The position numbers and the translations under genes are program-made. From Aricia agestis (taxonomy: Eukaryota > Arthropoda > Insecta > Lepidoptera > Lycaenidae), in assembly GCF_905147365.1 (NCBI RefSeq), contig NC_056413.1, positions 17,699,501-17,763,500 on the forward strand: a stretch of DNA of 64,000 nt, read 5' to 3'. Under the pieces are notes generated by a model. The model saw nothing but the letters and a program-made list of their open reading frames with translations. It had not been told where the DNA came from and made no database searches. Below are positions 29,426-41,195 of this stretch, piece by piece (position 1 is the first letter of the stretch; every line of letters begins with the position of its first letter).

Positions 29426-31854
29426 TAAACTTACATATTAGTTCTAAATCGTTATGTTTATTGCTCCTATATATTTTAAAGTCACTAGAAATTTTGTGAA
29501 AATGGTTTTAAATAAAATGACAAATATTTAGAATGTTTTATTCGTTAACCGTTTCGGCAACTTCCCCCTTACAGTGGCCCTCTATGTATTACTTTGGCAC
29601 ATTTTTTGGCATTCCTTATATTCTCTACAATTAACAATACTGATTATCCAGCTTTAGACTTATCTGCTTTCGACCGGGCAATTAATGCAAACAAAACTCA
29701 AGAGGAATGATAGAAAACTAATTTAATATCGTAGTCGGTTAAAAAGTTGATATCTATAGAACTGAACCCGAATGGCCGCATTTAGAGAGATTTGATGACT
29801 AGGTATGTACTTTAATTGAGTGTGGGTTTTGATGTAAAGTAAAAGCTTCTTACATTATCTCCCAAATTCTTCGTTAAATTAAAGTTAATCATTAAACGTC
29901 TCTAAGTGCAACCGTAAGATAATATAGATTGACTTCGGACAAGAGCTTGTAACTTTCCGATTTTAAATCGAAAGAAATTTTTTTCTAAGCCCGCCATGAT
30001 TTTGCAATTTCTTTGTACCACTTCGTCGTGTGTGGTATTCTGTTTATAGTTTGTAGAGAAATGTAAAACACATTTAATAACTTTACTCTTTGTAAATAAA
30101 ACTTTATTGAAATTGGTTTTGTTCACATTGATTGCATATTAGTGACTAGATACATGTTCTATGTTAGTGAGCCCCACGTTATTATTCAGTTTGTCCGTGG
30201 GGCCCCTTCAACAAATAATATTGCTATACCAGTATAAAGATCTTCTAGTATAAGGTTCATAACATTTTTGTAAAGTGTTATCTGTGAACTTATCGAATTT
30301 ATCTTTTACGTCATTTACATCATCCGTAGTAACCTTTGGACTAGCTGATCTCCATACGTTCTGAATACAATCTGAAACTCGCACTTTACCAGCACTAATA
30401 ATTTTGATGACGTCACGTCATCGAATTTTGGAAGCACTCCGATTGTATTGAACACAATATTAAGCAATTATAGTAAATTAAACACCAATTTCTCTAATGA
30501 CACCCAATATACCCTTTACGTTGGTAACCTCATCGTTTATAATCTACAAAGAACACAAATCTTTCTCAGATTTAACATCATCTAACACGGCATCGTATTA
30601 GTAATGAGTATCTTTGTTACCCTCGTGTCAGGTCACATCGAGATGCAGCGCTGTTTTTTTAATAGCATTGAAAGTATACATCTATTTAGCAAACAATAAA
30701 ATACATGTTTCATTACCAGAGTTTCAAATTGGATTTACACTACGCGGCACTTCTCTTGCAACAAAACATGTAACGTTTTGTGTAGCGGATAAAGTTTGTT
30801 TGGTGATAATAACTGGCTCACGAAATTCAGCGCCGTTTCGCATCTCGGTGTGAGCTAACCTCCATCCCCGCTTTCCTGAAGTTAGTGTTCATCTGCACGT
30901 CATTCAATTGACCCAAGAACTAACTTCAGGCAAGCTAATACATGATACGAAATGTATAATCGTGAATTGACATTTATAATTAATCATATTATAGACAAAA
31001 GAAAATGCATACGAACATTTGGAATTATATTATGAATAATATTTACAATCATTACAATAAAATCAATAAATGAACACAAGTCGTAACAATGTAACATTAT
31101 AATCGAAGTCAGATAATATTTTATATCTACAGTTGTATTTATTTCTTCGTTTCTATATTTTAACGTAAAATGTCTTTTGGCGCGCAAAAGTTGAATACGT
31201 CAACGAGTACGACATTTTTGTGACGATCGTTCGTTAGGTCAACAATTATTATTTCTATTCCAATTATAATCACTAACTCTACATTAATTATTCCATTAAT
31301 TATTGCTTTAATTTTATAATTGGTCGATCAAACTTTGCAAGTGTGAAATCGTGTAAAAGATAAACAGTGTGCCTTCCGTGTGCTTATCTTCGATTATTTG
31401 CTATAGTTTAAAAAAATTAAGCGATCCTGACAAACAATCACTATGAGCAGCGAACTACGAGTTAAAAATACCTCTAAAAGTTGAACACTAGTTATTCTAA
31501 CGGGATAGCCGTCGCGATGACTTCTCTTAGGCTTTCGATAGGATTCATCCTGAGATCACGTTCTTAACTATTAAGTACAATATATTATTGCGTATTTAGA
31601 ATTGCACTGTAACCATTGTGAGTACCGTTCCACGAGTCTTTAACAACTATAATACACTGTAGTACAGTCCGACGCGGGCGAGGCGAGGCGTGCCCTAGGG
31701 CGCCACGCTCGGGCCCGACTTTTACTATACACATAACGAAGATATTGTTCCCTTGAGAGTTGCGAGACTCGGTTCCAGCGCTTCAGACGGGCGGGTCCAT
31801 ATCGCGCTGCAACGACGTCAGTCAAGTGTGGAACACCCACCCCGGGATCGGAGG

Positions 31855-32260
31855 TCACGCGTCCGGGACGCCGTGAATGTGGTGTTGGTAGTTGTGGTTC
31901 AGCTTGTTCGCGAACTCGTGCATGATGTCCCGGAAGATGACCGAGTCGAGGTTCTCCCCGAGGATGTACAGGAGATACCAGTCGCCCATCTTGCTGCGCC
32001 GAACGATCGTGTCGACGTTGTCCCGCCGCACGAGTCGGAAGCGCATGCGCATCATATACACGCGCATGCGCGGGGAGAAGATGATGATGACCCGGTAGAC
32101 CAGCGTGATGAACGTGAGGAACCCGAGGATCACGAACCAGAACCACAAGAACACGTAGATCTTCTCGTTGACGACGTTCAGGGGCAGGATGCAGAGCGCG
32201 TCGTGCCGCTCCACCTCGCCCGAGGACCCGAACTTATTGAACAAAGTGCACTTGACCATC
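31855..32260 (-). CDS. shakB: Innexin (shaking-B type), terminal exon
   Basis: Last coding exon, entered after TTTGTTGCAG and ended by TGA (31855-31857). It starts MVKCTLFNKFGSSGEVERHD and holds the second-loop cysteines (VKC and ALCILPLNVVNEK), the fourth membrane segment (YVFLWFWFVILGFLTFITLV) and the tail with RMRVYMMRMRFRLVRRD, SKMGDWYLLYILGENLDSVI and a final HHIHGVPDA. The RRSKMGDW and ENxDxVIFRD features and the short DA ending are typical of Shaking-B proteins. The GC-rich exon produces long shadow ORFs on other frames, ignored here. It is convergent with ogre, 29.4 kb away. Confidence 0.96.
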
Positions 32261-32666
32261 CTGCAACAAAACAATTAAAAAAAATAATATTACCTATGGA
32301 CATTACCAGTACAAGGAATTAAAATAAGCGTGTATAAAATTATTTATTGTTTTTTTAACTTTGATAATAATTAGAGGAATAATAATCGATCGAATTGTAT
32401 AGAAATTTTTTCATTTCCACAGTAGACTTAGTGTAGTAATCGCTGTTTGACCAAACGTAGTCTAGATTATAGATTACTATTAATCACAGGTTAAATATGT
32501 GCTGTTAATTAGTCTCGCACAACTCAGTGCCAGATCAGATGCATCATTAATTCAATCACTAAATAACTCATCAACGTAGAATCACAGAAGTAACTGGTAG
32601 TGCTGATTTATCCCAAATGCCAAAAATATGAAATGATATACTTGGAAGCTTTTGAGGCTTTTAGCA

Positions 32667-33204
32667 CGGGAGCCCAAGAACATTTTTTTTATTACTATCA
32701 AGCAAATTTTTGTGAGTAGCTTCGTTTTGATAACACGAACAATATTTTTATCTTGGAAAAATCTTGAAAGTGGTAGCTAACAGAAATATAAAGGATTTCA
32801 TACTTTGTTTTGATGGTCCAATAATATGGATTGTTCGATTTGTAGGACAATGTTACTCTTAAATTATATAACTATTAAACATGAAAAATGGAACCCTATC
32901 CATTTTAGGATTCAGTAGTCAACCAAGTTTTGTTGATTACGGAACCCTATAACGGAACCCTAACGAGCTGATTTTTTTGTATTTTGATAGGTTATTAGTT
33001 ATAAAATTTAAGATTAATATTGTCCTATAAATAAAGCAGTTCATATTTTAGGACCATCAATTCAAAGTATGAAATCCTCTCTATCTCTGTTAGCTACCAC
33101 TTTCGAGATTTTTCGCAAACAAAAATGTTGTTCGTCTTATCAAAATTAAGCTACTCACAAAAAGTTTGCTTGATAGATAAAAAATATATATTTGTTCTAG
33201 GGCT
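32667..33204. mobile_element. Long palindromic MITE
   Basis: The left end (CGGGAGCCCAAGAACATTTT) mirrors the right end (TTGTTCTAGGGCTCCCG), and most of both ~230-bp arms pair (for example AGTGGTAGCTAACAGAAATA with its complement in the right arm). Part of one arm recurs at 20650-20880 and about 60430-60570. Confidence 0.7.
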
Positions 33205-33774
33205 CCCGTACTATTTTGTTTTCTTCTAAATTTGGAGTATGTATGTATTTAAAGTATTTATAGGCAAGAACTCTCTAGTGTAGCTGCTGCTCGCTATAGT
33301 AGGTGTGTATACGTGTCTCTCTTTCTCTCTCTCTCTCCCTCTATTGTCAATGTATATGCCTTTACAATAAAATCCCAGAAAACGTTAAAAATATTTCCAT
33401 AAATAAATTTAAAAAAACTAGTCAAAGAACGTTTGTGTCCCAAAGCCTATTATAATTTATAAGGTCAATGATTTCATAAACGATGGCACATCTTGGTAGT
33501 AGGATGGCTGCTTACAAGGCTACTTCAAAATTATTGTATGACTTACAATTATTATGTATGTATGTTGACAACTTGACATTGTATAATTTTAAGTTTTTAT
33601 CTCGCTTTTTTTTGGTAAAAAAGTGGCCCCCCCTGCGAGTTTCTTACGCCGGTTCTTCTCGCCGGGTTAGTTCCCGAACCGGTGGTAGGCATCATGTAGA
33701 CTTTCAGAAAATATTTGCAAAAATTTATTCTGAATAAAAATTTTGAGTTTTAGTTTATTTCTCTGTGTATGTAA

Positions 33775-33795
33775 GTGTGTGTGTGTGTGTGTGTA
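33775..33795. repeat. GT/CA microsatellite at a splice donor
   Basis: An alternating GT tract lies immediately intronic to the donor of the exon at 33797-33920, so on the coding strand the intron begins GTACACACACAC. Length changes here would sit within the first bases of the intron. Confidence 0.85.
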
Positions 33796-33796
33796 C

Positions 33797-33920
33797 CTGG
33801 GGAATATGTAGATCATGGGGTCGATGCGGTCCTCCTGGTCGGACTCCATGTACGCGATCACGTCCAGCCCGAACGTCATGAACTCGCCATCGAAGAACCG
33901 GTTCATCAGGAACATTTGCC
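33797..33920 (-). CDS. shakB: Innexin (shaking-B type), exon with start of second extracellular loop
   Basis: Entered after CTCTCCCCAG, ends before GTACAC. It encodes QMFLMNRFFDGEFMTFGLDV then IAYMESDQEDRIDPMIYIFP, covering the end of the third membrane span and the proximal second loop. QMFLMNRFFDGEF and the ESDQEDRxDPMIY stretch identify the ShakB type. Split Gly (5') and Arg (3') codons fit the neighbouring exons exactly. Confidence 0.95.
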
Positions 33921-34765
33921 CTGGGGAGAGAGAAATCAGTCATAGAAATATATAATCAAAGAACGTAAGAAGGTCGGCTCAGATCACTTTGAGCTATTAA
34001 GATTCGCATACGTTTCCACCTAACACGTAAGCATCCATTTCAATTCAAATTCTTTATTAAACACACATAATAATATACAATAGTATAAACTAGGCATCGT
34101 ACATCACGTCGTCTAATCCCAAGCTTAGTAAAAACTTGTGTTATGGCAATCAGACAACGGATGCTATTAAGAAAAGATTATTTATAATTCCTCCACCAAT
34201 GAGGTTAAATGAGGAATCAAAGTTAATATTTAGGGTGGTTGGTAGGGTGGGCGTAGTTATAGTTAAGGTTAAGGTTATCGTCAAATATGGCGTCCATTAT
34301 GGACTTTTACTTGGAATTTGACAGTTCATTTGACATTTTGTTATGGTTAAAGTTAAAGTAAGCTGTTGTAACCCACCCTTACAATAGAAAGTTCCTACCT
34401 ACTTTCGCTGTTGCTCTAAGATTGTAGAGAAATCGTAAGCAAAGTTTACGATTTGTCTACAGTCTACGAGAAACAAAACGCAGAACTTATAGATTGTGTA
34501 TTGATAAAACATACGCGTGTCCGCGTGTCCCTGATATAATATTCCGCGCGGGGCCTCCCGCACTCTAATAACAACAGCCGACACCAAAATACGGCCCGCC
34601 TCAAACCGCCACGACAGCGATTATTGAAAATATTTAAAATATTACCGTGCCGCCGATGGAAATATTTGTGGCTGTATTTTTGGGTGAGGAATAAACTAAT
34701 AGTGATAGTTTAGACGTAGTTTCATAACGTCAAATGTAAGAGAAAAAGAGTTAAATAACTTAAAA

Positions 34766-35150
34766 ACCGGCCAAGTGCGAGTCGGACCCGCGCACGAAGG
34801 GGTTTTTATTTTCATTTTAATATTATTATTAAATATTAAAGCACACATAATATAATAAAGGGCTTTGTGAAAAATTCAAGTACCTACCTGTTGCCATTAT
34901 TGAAAGGCCAAACAAATCATATTTGTTGTATGGGAGCCCCCTTTTTTATTATTATTTTAATTTTATTTTGATTATAGTATTTGTTGTTATAGCGGCAACA
35001 GAAATACACAATCTGTGAAAATGTCAGAAGTTATTATGAGAAGTTATTATATAAGAGCTATAGCGGTTCTCGAGATACAGCCTGGAGACAGATAGACAGA
35101 CGGACAGGCATCGAAGTCTTAGTAAAAGGGTCCCGTTTTTACCTATTGGG
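34766..35150 (+). mobile_element. Dispersed element, family D
   Basis: Begins ACCGGCCAAGTGCGAGTCGG and ends near GGGTCCCGTTTTTACC after a GACAGATAGACAGACGGACA tract. The same opening and closing segments frame about 50805-51335. Confidence 0.6.
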
Positions 35151-35167
35151 TATGGAGAAGAGAGCGT

Positions 35168-35299
35168 ATTCCCTCTTAAAAGGCCGGCAACGCACCTGCA
35201 GCTCTTCTGATGTTGCGAGTGTCCATGGGCGACGGTAGTTGCTTACCATCAGATGACCCGTTTGCTCGTTTGCCCCCTTATTTTATATTTAAAAAAAAA
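35168..35299 (+). mobile_element. SINE-like element, 5'-truncated copy
   Basis: Only the 3' third of the family (from TTCCCTCTTAAAAGGCCGGC to the A-run), joined to the end of the family D element. Confidence 0.7.
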
Positions 35300-35473
35300 C
35301 GGAACCTTAAAAAGTAAGTTATTGAAATTGTCTAATCTGTTGTAGACCTCGCTACGGCGTAGCGCGTAGGCCGTAGAGCTTGCTACGAATAAGTTTTAAC
35401 TTAAATACTTTTGTTTAAATTAGCGTTATGTTATGTTGCTCACGATACTGAATATTTATAGAAGAATAGTATA

Positions 35474-35659
35474 GTCTGGCCCCTTAGCCAAGACCTTTTC
35501 TTTATTGCTTCTTTATAGAATCGCTGATCAAAATGTATGGAATAATAAGAGTTCGTTAATATTATGACGTTCGACTCGTCTAATGTCAATTCCATACATT
35601 TTGATCGACGATTCTATAAAGAAGTGATAAAGAAAAAGTCTTGGCTACAGGCTCTGGCG
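35474..35659. mobile_element. Inverted-repeat MITE, family E copy 1
   Basis: Arms contain GATCAAAATGTATGGAAT and its complement ATTCCATACATTTTGATC, with TTTATAGAATCG and CGATTCTATAAAG next to them. The same element is at about 36862-37047 in the next intron. Confidence 0.7.
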
Positions 35660-36387
35660 TTATTTTAGTATGAGGATATGTAAGACGCGCGATACGGTCA
35701 GTTTTACGAGCGCTATCGCTAACTGCGGCATCTGCGAGCGCTGCCCAGACCGCCGTAAATGCCGATATCATATTCCATTAAATCCCACCAATAATACGAG
35801 TAGTGATCAGTTTTATCCGACTGTGTTAAGGAGGGTTATGTTTTTATGTATGTTGTATAATTTATTTGGTAGCCTTAAGCTATATACAGGAGCTTGAGAT
35901 GTACCTTAGATTCGTCTTAGACATTGGATCTAGTCAAACCAATTTTGCTATTACTCTAAACTTGGGTTCGGAATATTTCATTTGTAATGTTTTTGTTTTT
36001 AGCTTTACATCGCGTCCAATACAGTTTCCCATTAAACAATTTAATCGTAATTTTATAGCTTATAATCCAGAGCTCACTTACTACTATATTCTGCAAAATG
36101 AAATGTAAAGCTTTGGAACACCATCCACCTTTTGGGGCCTGTTAACACGATAGTCGAAATATCGAGATATGTTTAGAAAGCAAGTTTTTTTTTTTTTTTT
36201 TTTTTTTTATCTCCACAGGCCTAGATGGCCCGTGCCCTGATTAAAATTCTTTTAATATTAATATATTTTCTTTTTATACTATCGTTTTGCGTCGGATTAC
36301 ATTATCGGATTACATTATTCGCCCTGAAGGGGCTCTATGTGTCGTTACTCGTTAGATTGCAAGGTTAGGTTAGGTTAGGTAACGTAC

Positions 36388-36607
36388 CTATAACATTGAT
36401 AAGAGCGAGTCCCTCGCACAGGTAGTACCGGTAGGCCCACCAGTTGTGGTACCGCAGGTTCTCCCAAAGATAGTCCAGGATGAGCTTCTTCTTGGTCTTC
36501 TTCTCTATCTCCGTGCACACCCCCACGTCCAGGTCCATCATCAGCGCCCGGATCTTGCCCCCCTCCCACGACTTCCACAGCCAGCGCGGCGCGTAGAACA
36601 ACATTGC
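36388..36607 (-). CDS. shakB: Innexin (shaking-B type), exon from second membrane span to third
   Basis: Entered after GTTTTGTTCCAG, ends before GTACGT. It encodes AMLFYAPRWLWKSWEGGKIR, the cytoplasmic loop with KKTKKKLILDYLWENLRYHN, then WWAYRYYLCEGLALINVIG of the third membrane span. The PRWLWKSWEGGKI and LWENLRYHNWWAYRYY segments are near-diagnostic of ShakB. One glycine (CEGLALINV) falls where I would expect a leucine, a possible species difference. The exon is 220 nt, leaving a split Gly codon. Confidence 0.96.
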
Positions 36608-36861
36608 CTGGAACAAAACGTGAGCGATTATGGTTTTGTGCGATGCTTTTGTACTTGATATTGTATTGGGTCTCCTCCCACTAGAATCAAATGTGACAAT
36701 GACTTAGCATGGTCACCACAGAAGCGTTTCTTTCTACGGAAGAATACTTTAGACAAAGTGACAGATTGAAAAAAGGAAATCCGCAATTTTATCACTAAAA
36801 TCTATGTCAGTATGTCGATTGTTTTCCGTTTCAAATGTTGTTATGCTGAACTTGCAGGGCC

Positions 36862-37047
36862 CTAGGCCTGTATCTAAGGCGTTTTCTTTATCGGTTCTTT
36901 ATATAGTCACCGATCAAAATGTATGGAATTGATATTAGACGGGTCGAACGTCAACGTCATATTAACGAACGCTTATGTCGATTCCATGCATTTTGATCGG
37001 CTATTCTATAAAGAAGCGATAAAAAAAGTCTTGGCTAAAGGATCTGA
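36862..37047. mobile_element. Inverted-repeat MITE, family E copy 2
   Basis: Same arms as 35474-35659 (GATCAAAATGTATGGAAT and ATTCCATGCATTTTGATC), with AAAAAGTCTTGGCTAAAGG at the right end as in the other copy. Confidence 0.7.
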
Positions 37048-37270
37048 TTTACGTTACGCAATTCGACACGGATTCTGAGACTTCATCAAATGAGCGCTCG
37101 CCGCGCTAGGCATTGACCAATGACCGCACGGTAAAGTTTTAGAATCCGAGTCTAAAATCGTAAATCACCCTGAAGTTTAAAGTCCTTCCCCCCTTAAAAG
37201 GTCATGTGCTGTGCGTGTTGCTTTAGTCATCTGCCAAAGAATTTTAAATTGTATCTCCAGATTAAGCTCA

Positions 37271-37593
37271 TTTTTTTTTTTATGAAATAAGGGGGCAAAC
37301 GAGCAAACGGGTCACCTGATGGAAAGCAACTTCCGTCGCCCATGGACACTCGCAGCATCAGAAGAGCTGCAGGTGCGTTGCCGGCCTTTTAAGAGGGAAT
37401 AGGGTAATAGGGGAGGGTAGGGATGGAAAGGGAAGGGTTATAGGGGAGGATAGGGAAGGGAATTGGGCCTCCGGTAAACTCACTCACTCGGCGAAACACA
37501 GCGCAAGCGCTGTTTCACGCCGGTTTTCTGTGAGAACGTGGTATTTCTCCGGTCGAGCCGGCCCATTCGTGCCGAAGCATGGCTCTCCCACGT
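37271..37593 (-). mobile_element. SINE-like element, copy on minus strand
   Basis: Complete copy in reverse: a T-run at 37271, then GGGGGCAAACGAGCAAACGG, and the 5' end (GCATGGCTCTCCCACGT) at 37593. Confidence 0.75.
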
Positions 37594-37630
37594 ATAATAA
37601 TTTACGTATAAGCGATACTTACATGTGAAA

Positions 37631-37809
37631 CTAGCCGACCCGGCAAACGATTTTGCCATATAAATTATTTGTAATATCAATATAAAAAGTAGATAAAAAG
37701 CTATTCTCAGGCCTACCGAATGTACATACAAAATTTCATTAAAATCGATTGAGCCGGTTTAGAGGAGTTCGCGCATAAACACAGTGACACGAGAATTTTA
37801 TATATTAGA
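37631..37809 (-). mobile_element. Helitron-like element, short complete copy
   Basis: On the minus strand it starts TCTAATATATAAAATTCTCG and ends GGGTCGGCTAG. It is flanked by A (37630) and T (37810). 179 bp, non-coding. Confidence 0.6.
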
Positions 37810-37964
37810 TTAATTAAAACTATCTGCATAAGATAGATGATACACTCGAGTATAACAGATGAGAGCCGAACATCTCCACTGTCAGTGTGCAGGGTCCATA
37901 AATCTAGTGCATATCGTAATTAGCGAGCCTTATATAACCACCACGCACCACCGCAGCCGAAAAC

Positions 37965-38340
37965 TTGGATACTAATATAATAATAACTCCCACACCAATT
38001 TCGGTGACGGTGGCCGGTTTCATTGAAACTAGGCGTAATTTTATAGTGCCCAAGTGTGTGCGGAGTACACAAGAGCACTCTCTATTCCTTTTTCTCTCAA
38101 AACCCAGTGGGACGGAAGACCGACACGACTGGCGAGAGATCAGGCGCAAGAACGACTTTTTACATGCCCATCCGACGCATGGATCATCTTATTTGTCAGA
38201 CAATCAGATAATCAGCCTGCATTGTTCTAATTAAACTTGGAAATAACGTGTTTCTAACACGGAAATTGAACCCACGACCTCCGAGTCAAGAGCCACGCTC
38301 CTAGCCACTGGACCACGGAGGCGAGGATACTAATATAGTG
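37965..38340 (-). mobile_element. tRNA-derived SINE
   Basis: On the minus strand the head carries an A-box-like TGGTCCAGTGGCTAGGAGC and a B-box-like GTGGGTTCAATTTCC about 30 nt further on, followed by a body with AATGAAACCGGCCACCGTC. The tail is related to 43080-43230. It is not a functional tRNA: no cloverleaf acceptor pairing is evident. Confidence 0.6.
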
Positions 38341-38512
38341 TACAATTAGGAGCCTTATATTTTGTTTTAAATATCACAAGCTCAAGTTGTAAGGACGTCG
38401 TATACTAATTAAATTAAATTAAGCGACTTCCATCTAATTCTTTATATGCACAATAAAAAAAAATGCAAAAGAGTGAACAGTGGAGTAAAAAATATATATT
38501 TAGTTTGTTATA

Positions 38513-38568
38513 AATTTAGCAATATTCCGCGAAATAAATTATATATTTCGCGGAATATTGCTAAAAAT
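38513..38568. repeat. Hairpin
   Basis: TTTAGCAATATTCCGCGAAA and its complement TTTCGCGGAATATTGCTAAA are separated by about 14 nt. Confidence 0.8.
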
Positions 38569-39458
38569 AATAATAAACTAAATTAGGCGTTACCCGCAAT
38601 ATATTTTAAATATTCTATCTGAAAAACGTATGCATATTGCATATTTCAGGTCTAGACGTAGGTCGCATTATTTCAAGTAAGATACTCAAACTATCTTATA
38701 GTTTTTAACTTTCGAGTCTCCTTTAAGTTTAAGATACGGTTTGAGTCTGTTTATTATGCTGATATAGGAGATAGGTACTTTTGTAAGTTTTGTAGTAAAT
38801 TATGAATAAATTTAAATAACTACTTAATACAGTTTTCTAATAAAGTAAGATTTGTATGAAAACTTGTCATACATAATTACGATTATAATAGTCCTATTTT
38901 ATTAATTATACTGTAACTATTTTTAATTGTATTTTATTTCATTTTGTTTCTAATTTCGAGGAATATTGGTAGAGATAATATTTTACAAAGTTGTTTGCTA
39001 CGGACTTCCGCAAAGTAGCGCTTAATGTTTCAAATAACAAATAATTTTAATTAGATATGCGAGTAAATTTTGAACGTAGGTTAAGTACGTAAATACTTGC
39101 GCTTTATTCGCTTTATTAGTTATTATATAGTTTTGCCTCGGTGTTATTTAACGGATTACAACAATATTGCGTCGAAAAATATATCTCCATCGGTGTGAGC
39201 ACGGGGCATATTTATTAAAATTGGCCCGGTACGTGTTGACAAACGCGGCCGACGCCGTAAAACTGTTTTATGGAGGCTGCCGACGCCGCGCCACGCACTT
39301 AATGTCTCCATCCGTTCTGGCGACGATACCGGTGATGCCGCTACTGGCCGACAGATGGCGTTGTTACATAATTACAACACTTTTTTAAAATAAAATGCAG
39401 ATAAAATACACATAACATGTCTTTAATATTTTGATCTCTTACTTATTATTAGAAAACC

Positions 39459-39802
39459 ACGTGGGAGAGCCATGCTTCGGCACGAATGGGCCGGCTCGAC
39501 CGGAGAAATACCACGTTCTCACAGAAAACCGGCGTGAAACAGCGCTTGCGCTGTGTTTCGCCGAGTGAGTGAGTTTGCCGGAGGCCTAATCCCCTACCCT
39601 TTTTCCTTCCCTACCCTCTCCTATTTCCTTCCCTACCCTCCCCTATTCCCTTCACTGCAACCCTATTACCCTGTTCCCTCTTAAAAGGCCGGCAACGCAC
39701 CTGCAGCTCTTCTGGTGCTGCAAGTGTCCATGGGCGACGAAAGTTGCTTTCTATCAGGTGACCCGTTTGCTCGTTTGCCCCCATAATTCATTAAAAAAAA
39801 AA
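39459..39802 (+). mobile_element. SINE-like element, copy 5
   Basis: Complete copy from ACGTGGGAGAGCCATGCTTC to the A-run after CCCCCATAATTCATT. Confidence 0.75.
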
Positions 39803-40436
39803 CCGTAGAAGCATCGGGGCTTCGAGTTTCGACGTTCGCTTCGCAGGTAATATGGAAGTCTTTCTGTCTTTCTGGTTTTGTATTTTTCTACCACTAGGGG
39901 TCACAGGGTATAGAAGCGCAATCTTCAAAGAAATGCATTAGCCTATCTAGCGAGCATAAACCTTGTATTATTACTTATTAGTTGTTTAATCAGTTTGTAG
40001 CTATCGTAACTCTCAACTAAACATTGAAATAATATTTTCGTTGTATAGTTCAGTCATATCGTATAGATTTTCTCGGCAACAAGTGACGGATTCATGCTTC
40101 GGTGCCCCCCAATGTGGCGTGAAGATAACTCCTCGTTCCTGGTGGTTTAGTACCTCCTAAGAACGATAAACATACCGGTGCCTAATCTGACTAAAAGATA
40201 AAGGGATTCAATAAAACTGATTTTGGTGCGCCTAAATCTGTATCAATATTGTTAATTGTAAATGAGAATGTGTGTATATATCTTCCTGTCAGCTAGGTAC
40301 ATCTTCATTCTTAAAAAGCTAGGCCAATTTTTGGGTATTTGTTTGTTTAGCCCGAGTAGACAGAACTAAAATATAGCCAACTTTAGATTGTGGGATTTTT
40401 TTTGGACGTAGTACCTATGCAAGTAGTACAGGTACA

Positions 40437-40744
40437 TATCATAAAGTTAATATACCTAGCAGAATAGAGAAACAAAGGCCTGAGCAAGAGAGATGTCACT
40501 ATCAGTAACAGTGCGTGGTAAAAAGAGACGTGTGATATATGACAGCAGGCAGCAGCCCTCTTTTTTTGACGTCCAGTCGGCACGTGCCGCACGTTGACAA
40601 TTTAATCTCATAGAATTCATGTTCAATCATGCTTGTGTCAGTGTATACGTACACATATTTTTACACACAGATGAAACCAATTTCGGTTACGTTTGACAGC
40701 TCGAGATTGTTGCTCTATTCCGCTAGGTATATTAACTTTATGGT
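40437..40744. mobile_element. MITE with AAAGTTAATATACCTAGC ends
   Basis: Inverted ends: ATAAAGTTAATATACCTAGC near 40440 and its complement closing at about 40743. The small repeat at 9753-9793 has the same ends. Confidence 0.7.
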
Positions 40745-41024
40745 ACATATGCAAAAAGAGCAAGCGCCATTAATCAAAATATTATGACATAAAATTGTTC
40801 ATATATTTTCAATCAGTCATAAGCGGCTCAGCGATATTGCTAATAAATCGTGTCCAGAAACAACTCGCTTGAAAAGTGCACTCATTAATGTATTCGTAAT
40901 AATTTATCGCTTGTTTTACGATACGTTCAATAAAATATAATTTATTAAATATCAAAATTTGACCTTTACAAATAATACAGATGTATGTTAACGAGTTAAA
41001 TGATACAACTCGTACTTGAGTCGC

Positions 41025-41195
41025 GAGCCATCGCGACGGAGCCAGAGACGTTACCATGGCAACGTCCAAGCAACGTCTGGCGTCTTTAACGTCTCCGCAA
41101 AGCGCTGTTTTTCGTTTAAAAATACCGCTTTGCGGTAACGTAGAGGTGACATGGTAACGTCACTATGGCTACGTCGCGATGGCGTCCCGGTGAGT
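41025..41195. mobile_element. Short dispersed element, family F copy 1
   Basis: Contains CCATGGCAACGTCCAAGCAA, AAAGCGCTGTTTTTCG and GTCGCGATGGCGTCCCG. The same set in similar order is at about 62905-63060. The internal AGCGCTGTTTTT and CGCTTTGCGG segments face each other as an inverted repeat. Confidence 0.55.

Larger units (their letters stand above)
19758..31854. other. Intergenic space right of the Polinton, repeat-rich
   Basis: No gene is supported between the Polinton and the shakB stop codon. It contains Helitron-like fragments, three SINE-like copies, a TTAA MITE, a TATCGGTG motif cluster, a segmental duplication and a 19-bp tandem array (listed separately). About 26220-27050, 27870-28935 and 29430-31850 are mostly unrecognised AT-rich sequence; the last part includes shakB 3' flank/UTR. 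Confidence 0.65.
32261..33796 (-). other. shakB intron with inverted-repeat MITE
   Basis: Intron between the last two exons. It contains the large palindromic element at 32667-33204 and a CT-rich microsatellite near 33315-33345. Its 5' end is the GT donor at 33796-33795, which is directly followed by an alternating CA/GT run. Confidence 0.8.
33921..36387 (-). other. shakB intron with dispersed elements
   Basis: About 2.5 kb. It contains a family D element (34766-35150, opening ACCGGCCAAGTGCGAGTCGG), a 3' SINE piece (35168-35299), an inverted-repeat MITE (about 35474-35659) and a long T-run (36186-36210). No alternative exon was seen. Confidence 0.7.

Noticed and set aside
31640..32322. Long ORFs overlapping the last shakB exon in other frames and strand
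   Set aside because: Arg/Pro/His-rich shadows of a GC-rich conserved exon; the innexin frame explains the sequence.
36186..36210. Long T-run as a poly(A) tail of a retrotransposed copy
   Set aside because: No element body or target duplication is recognisable next to it; kept only as low-complexity sequence.
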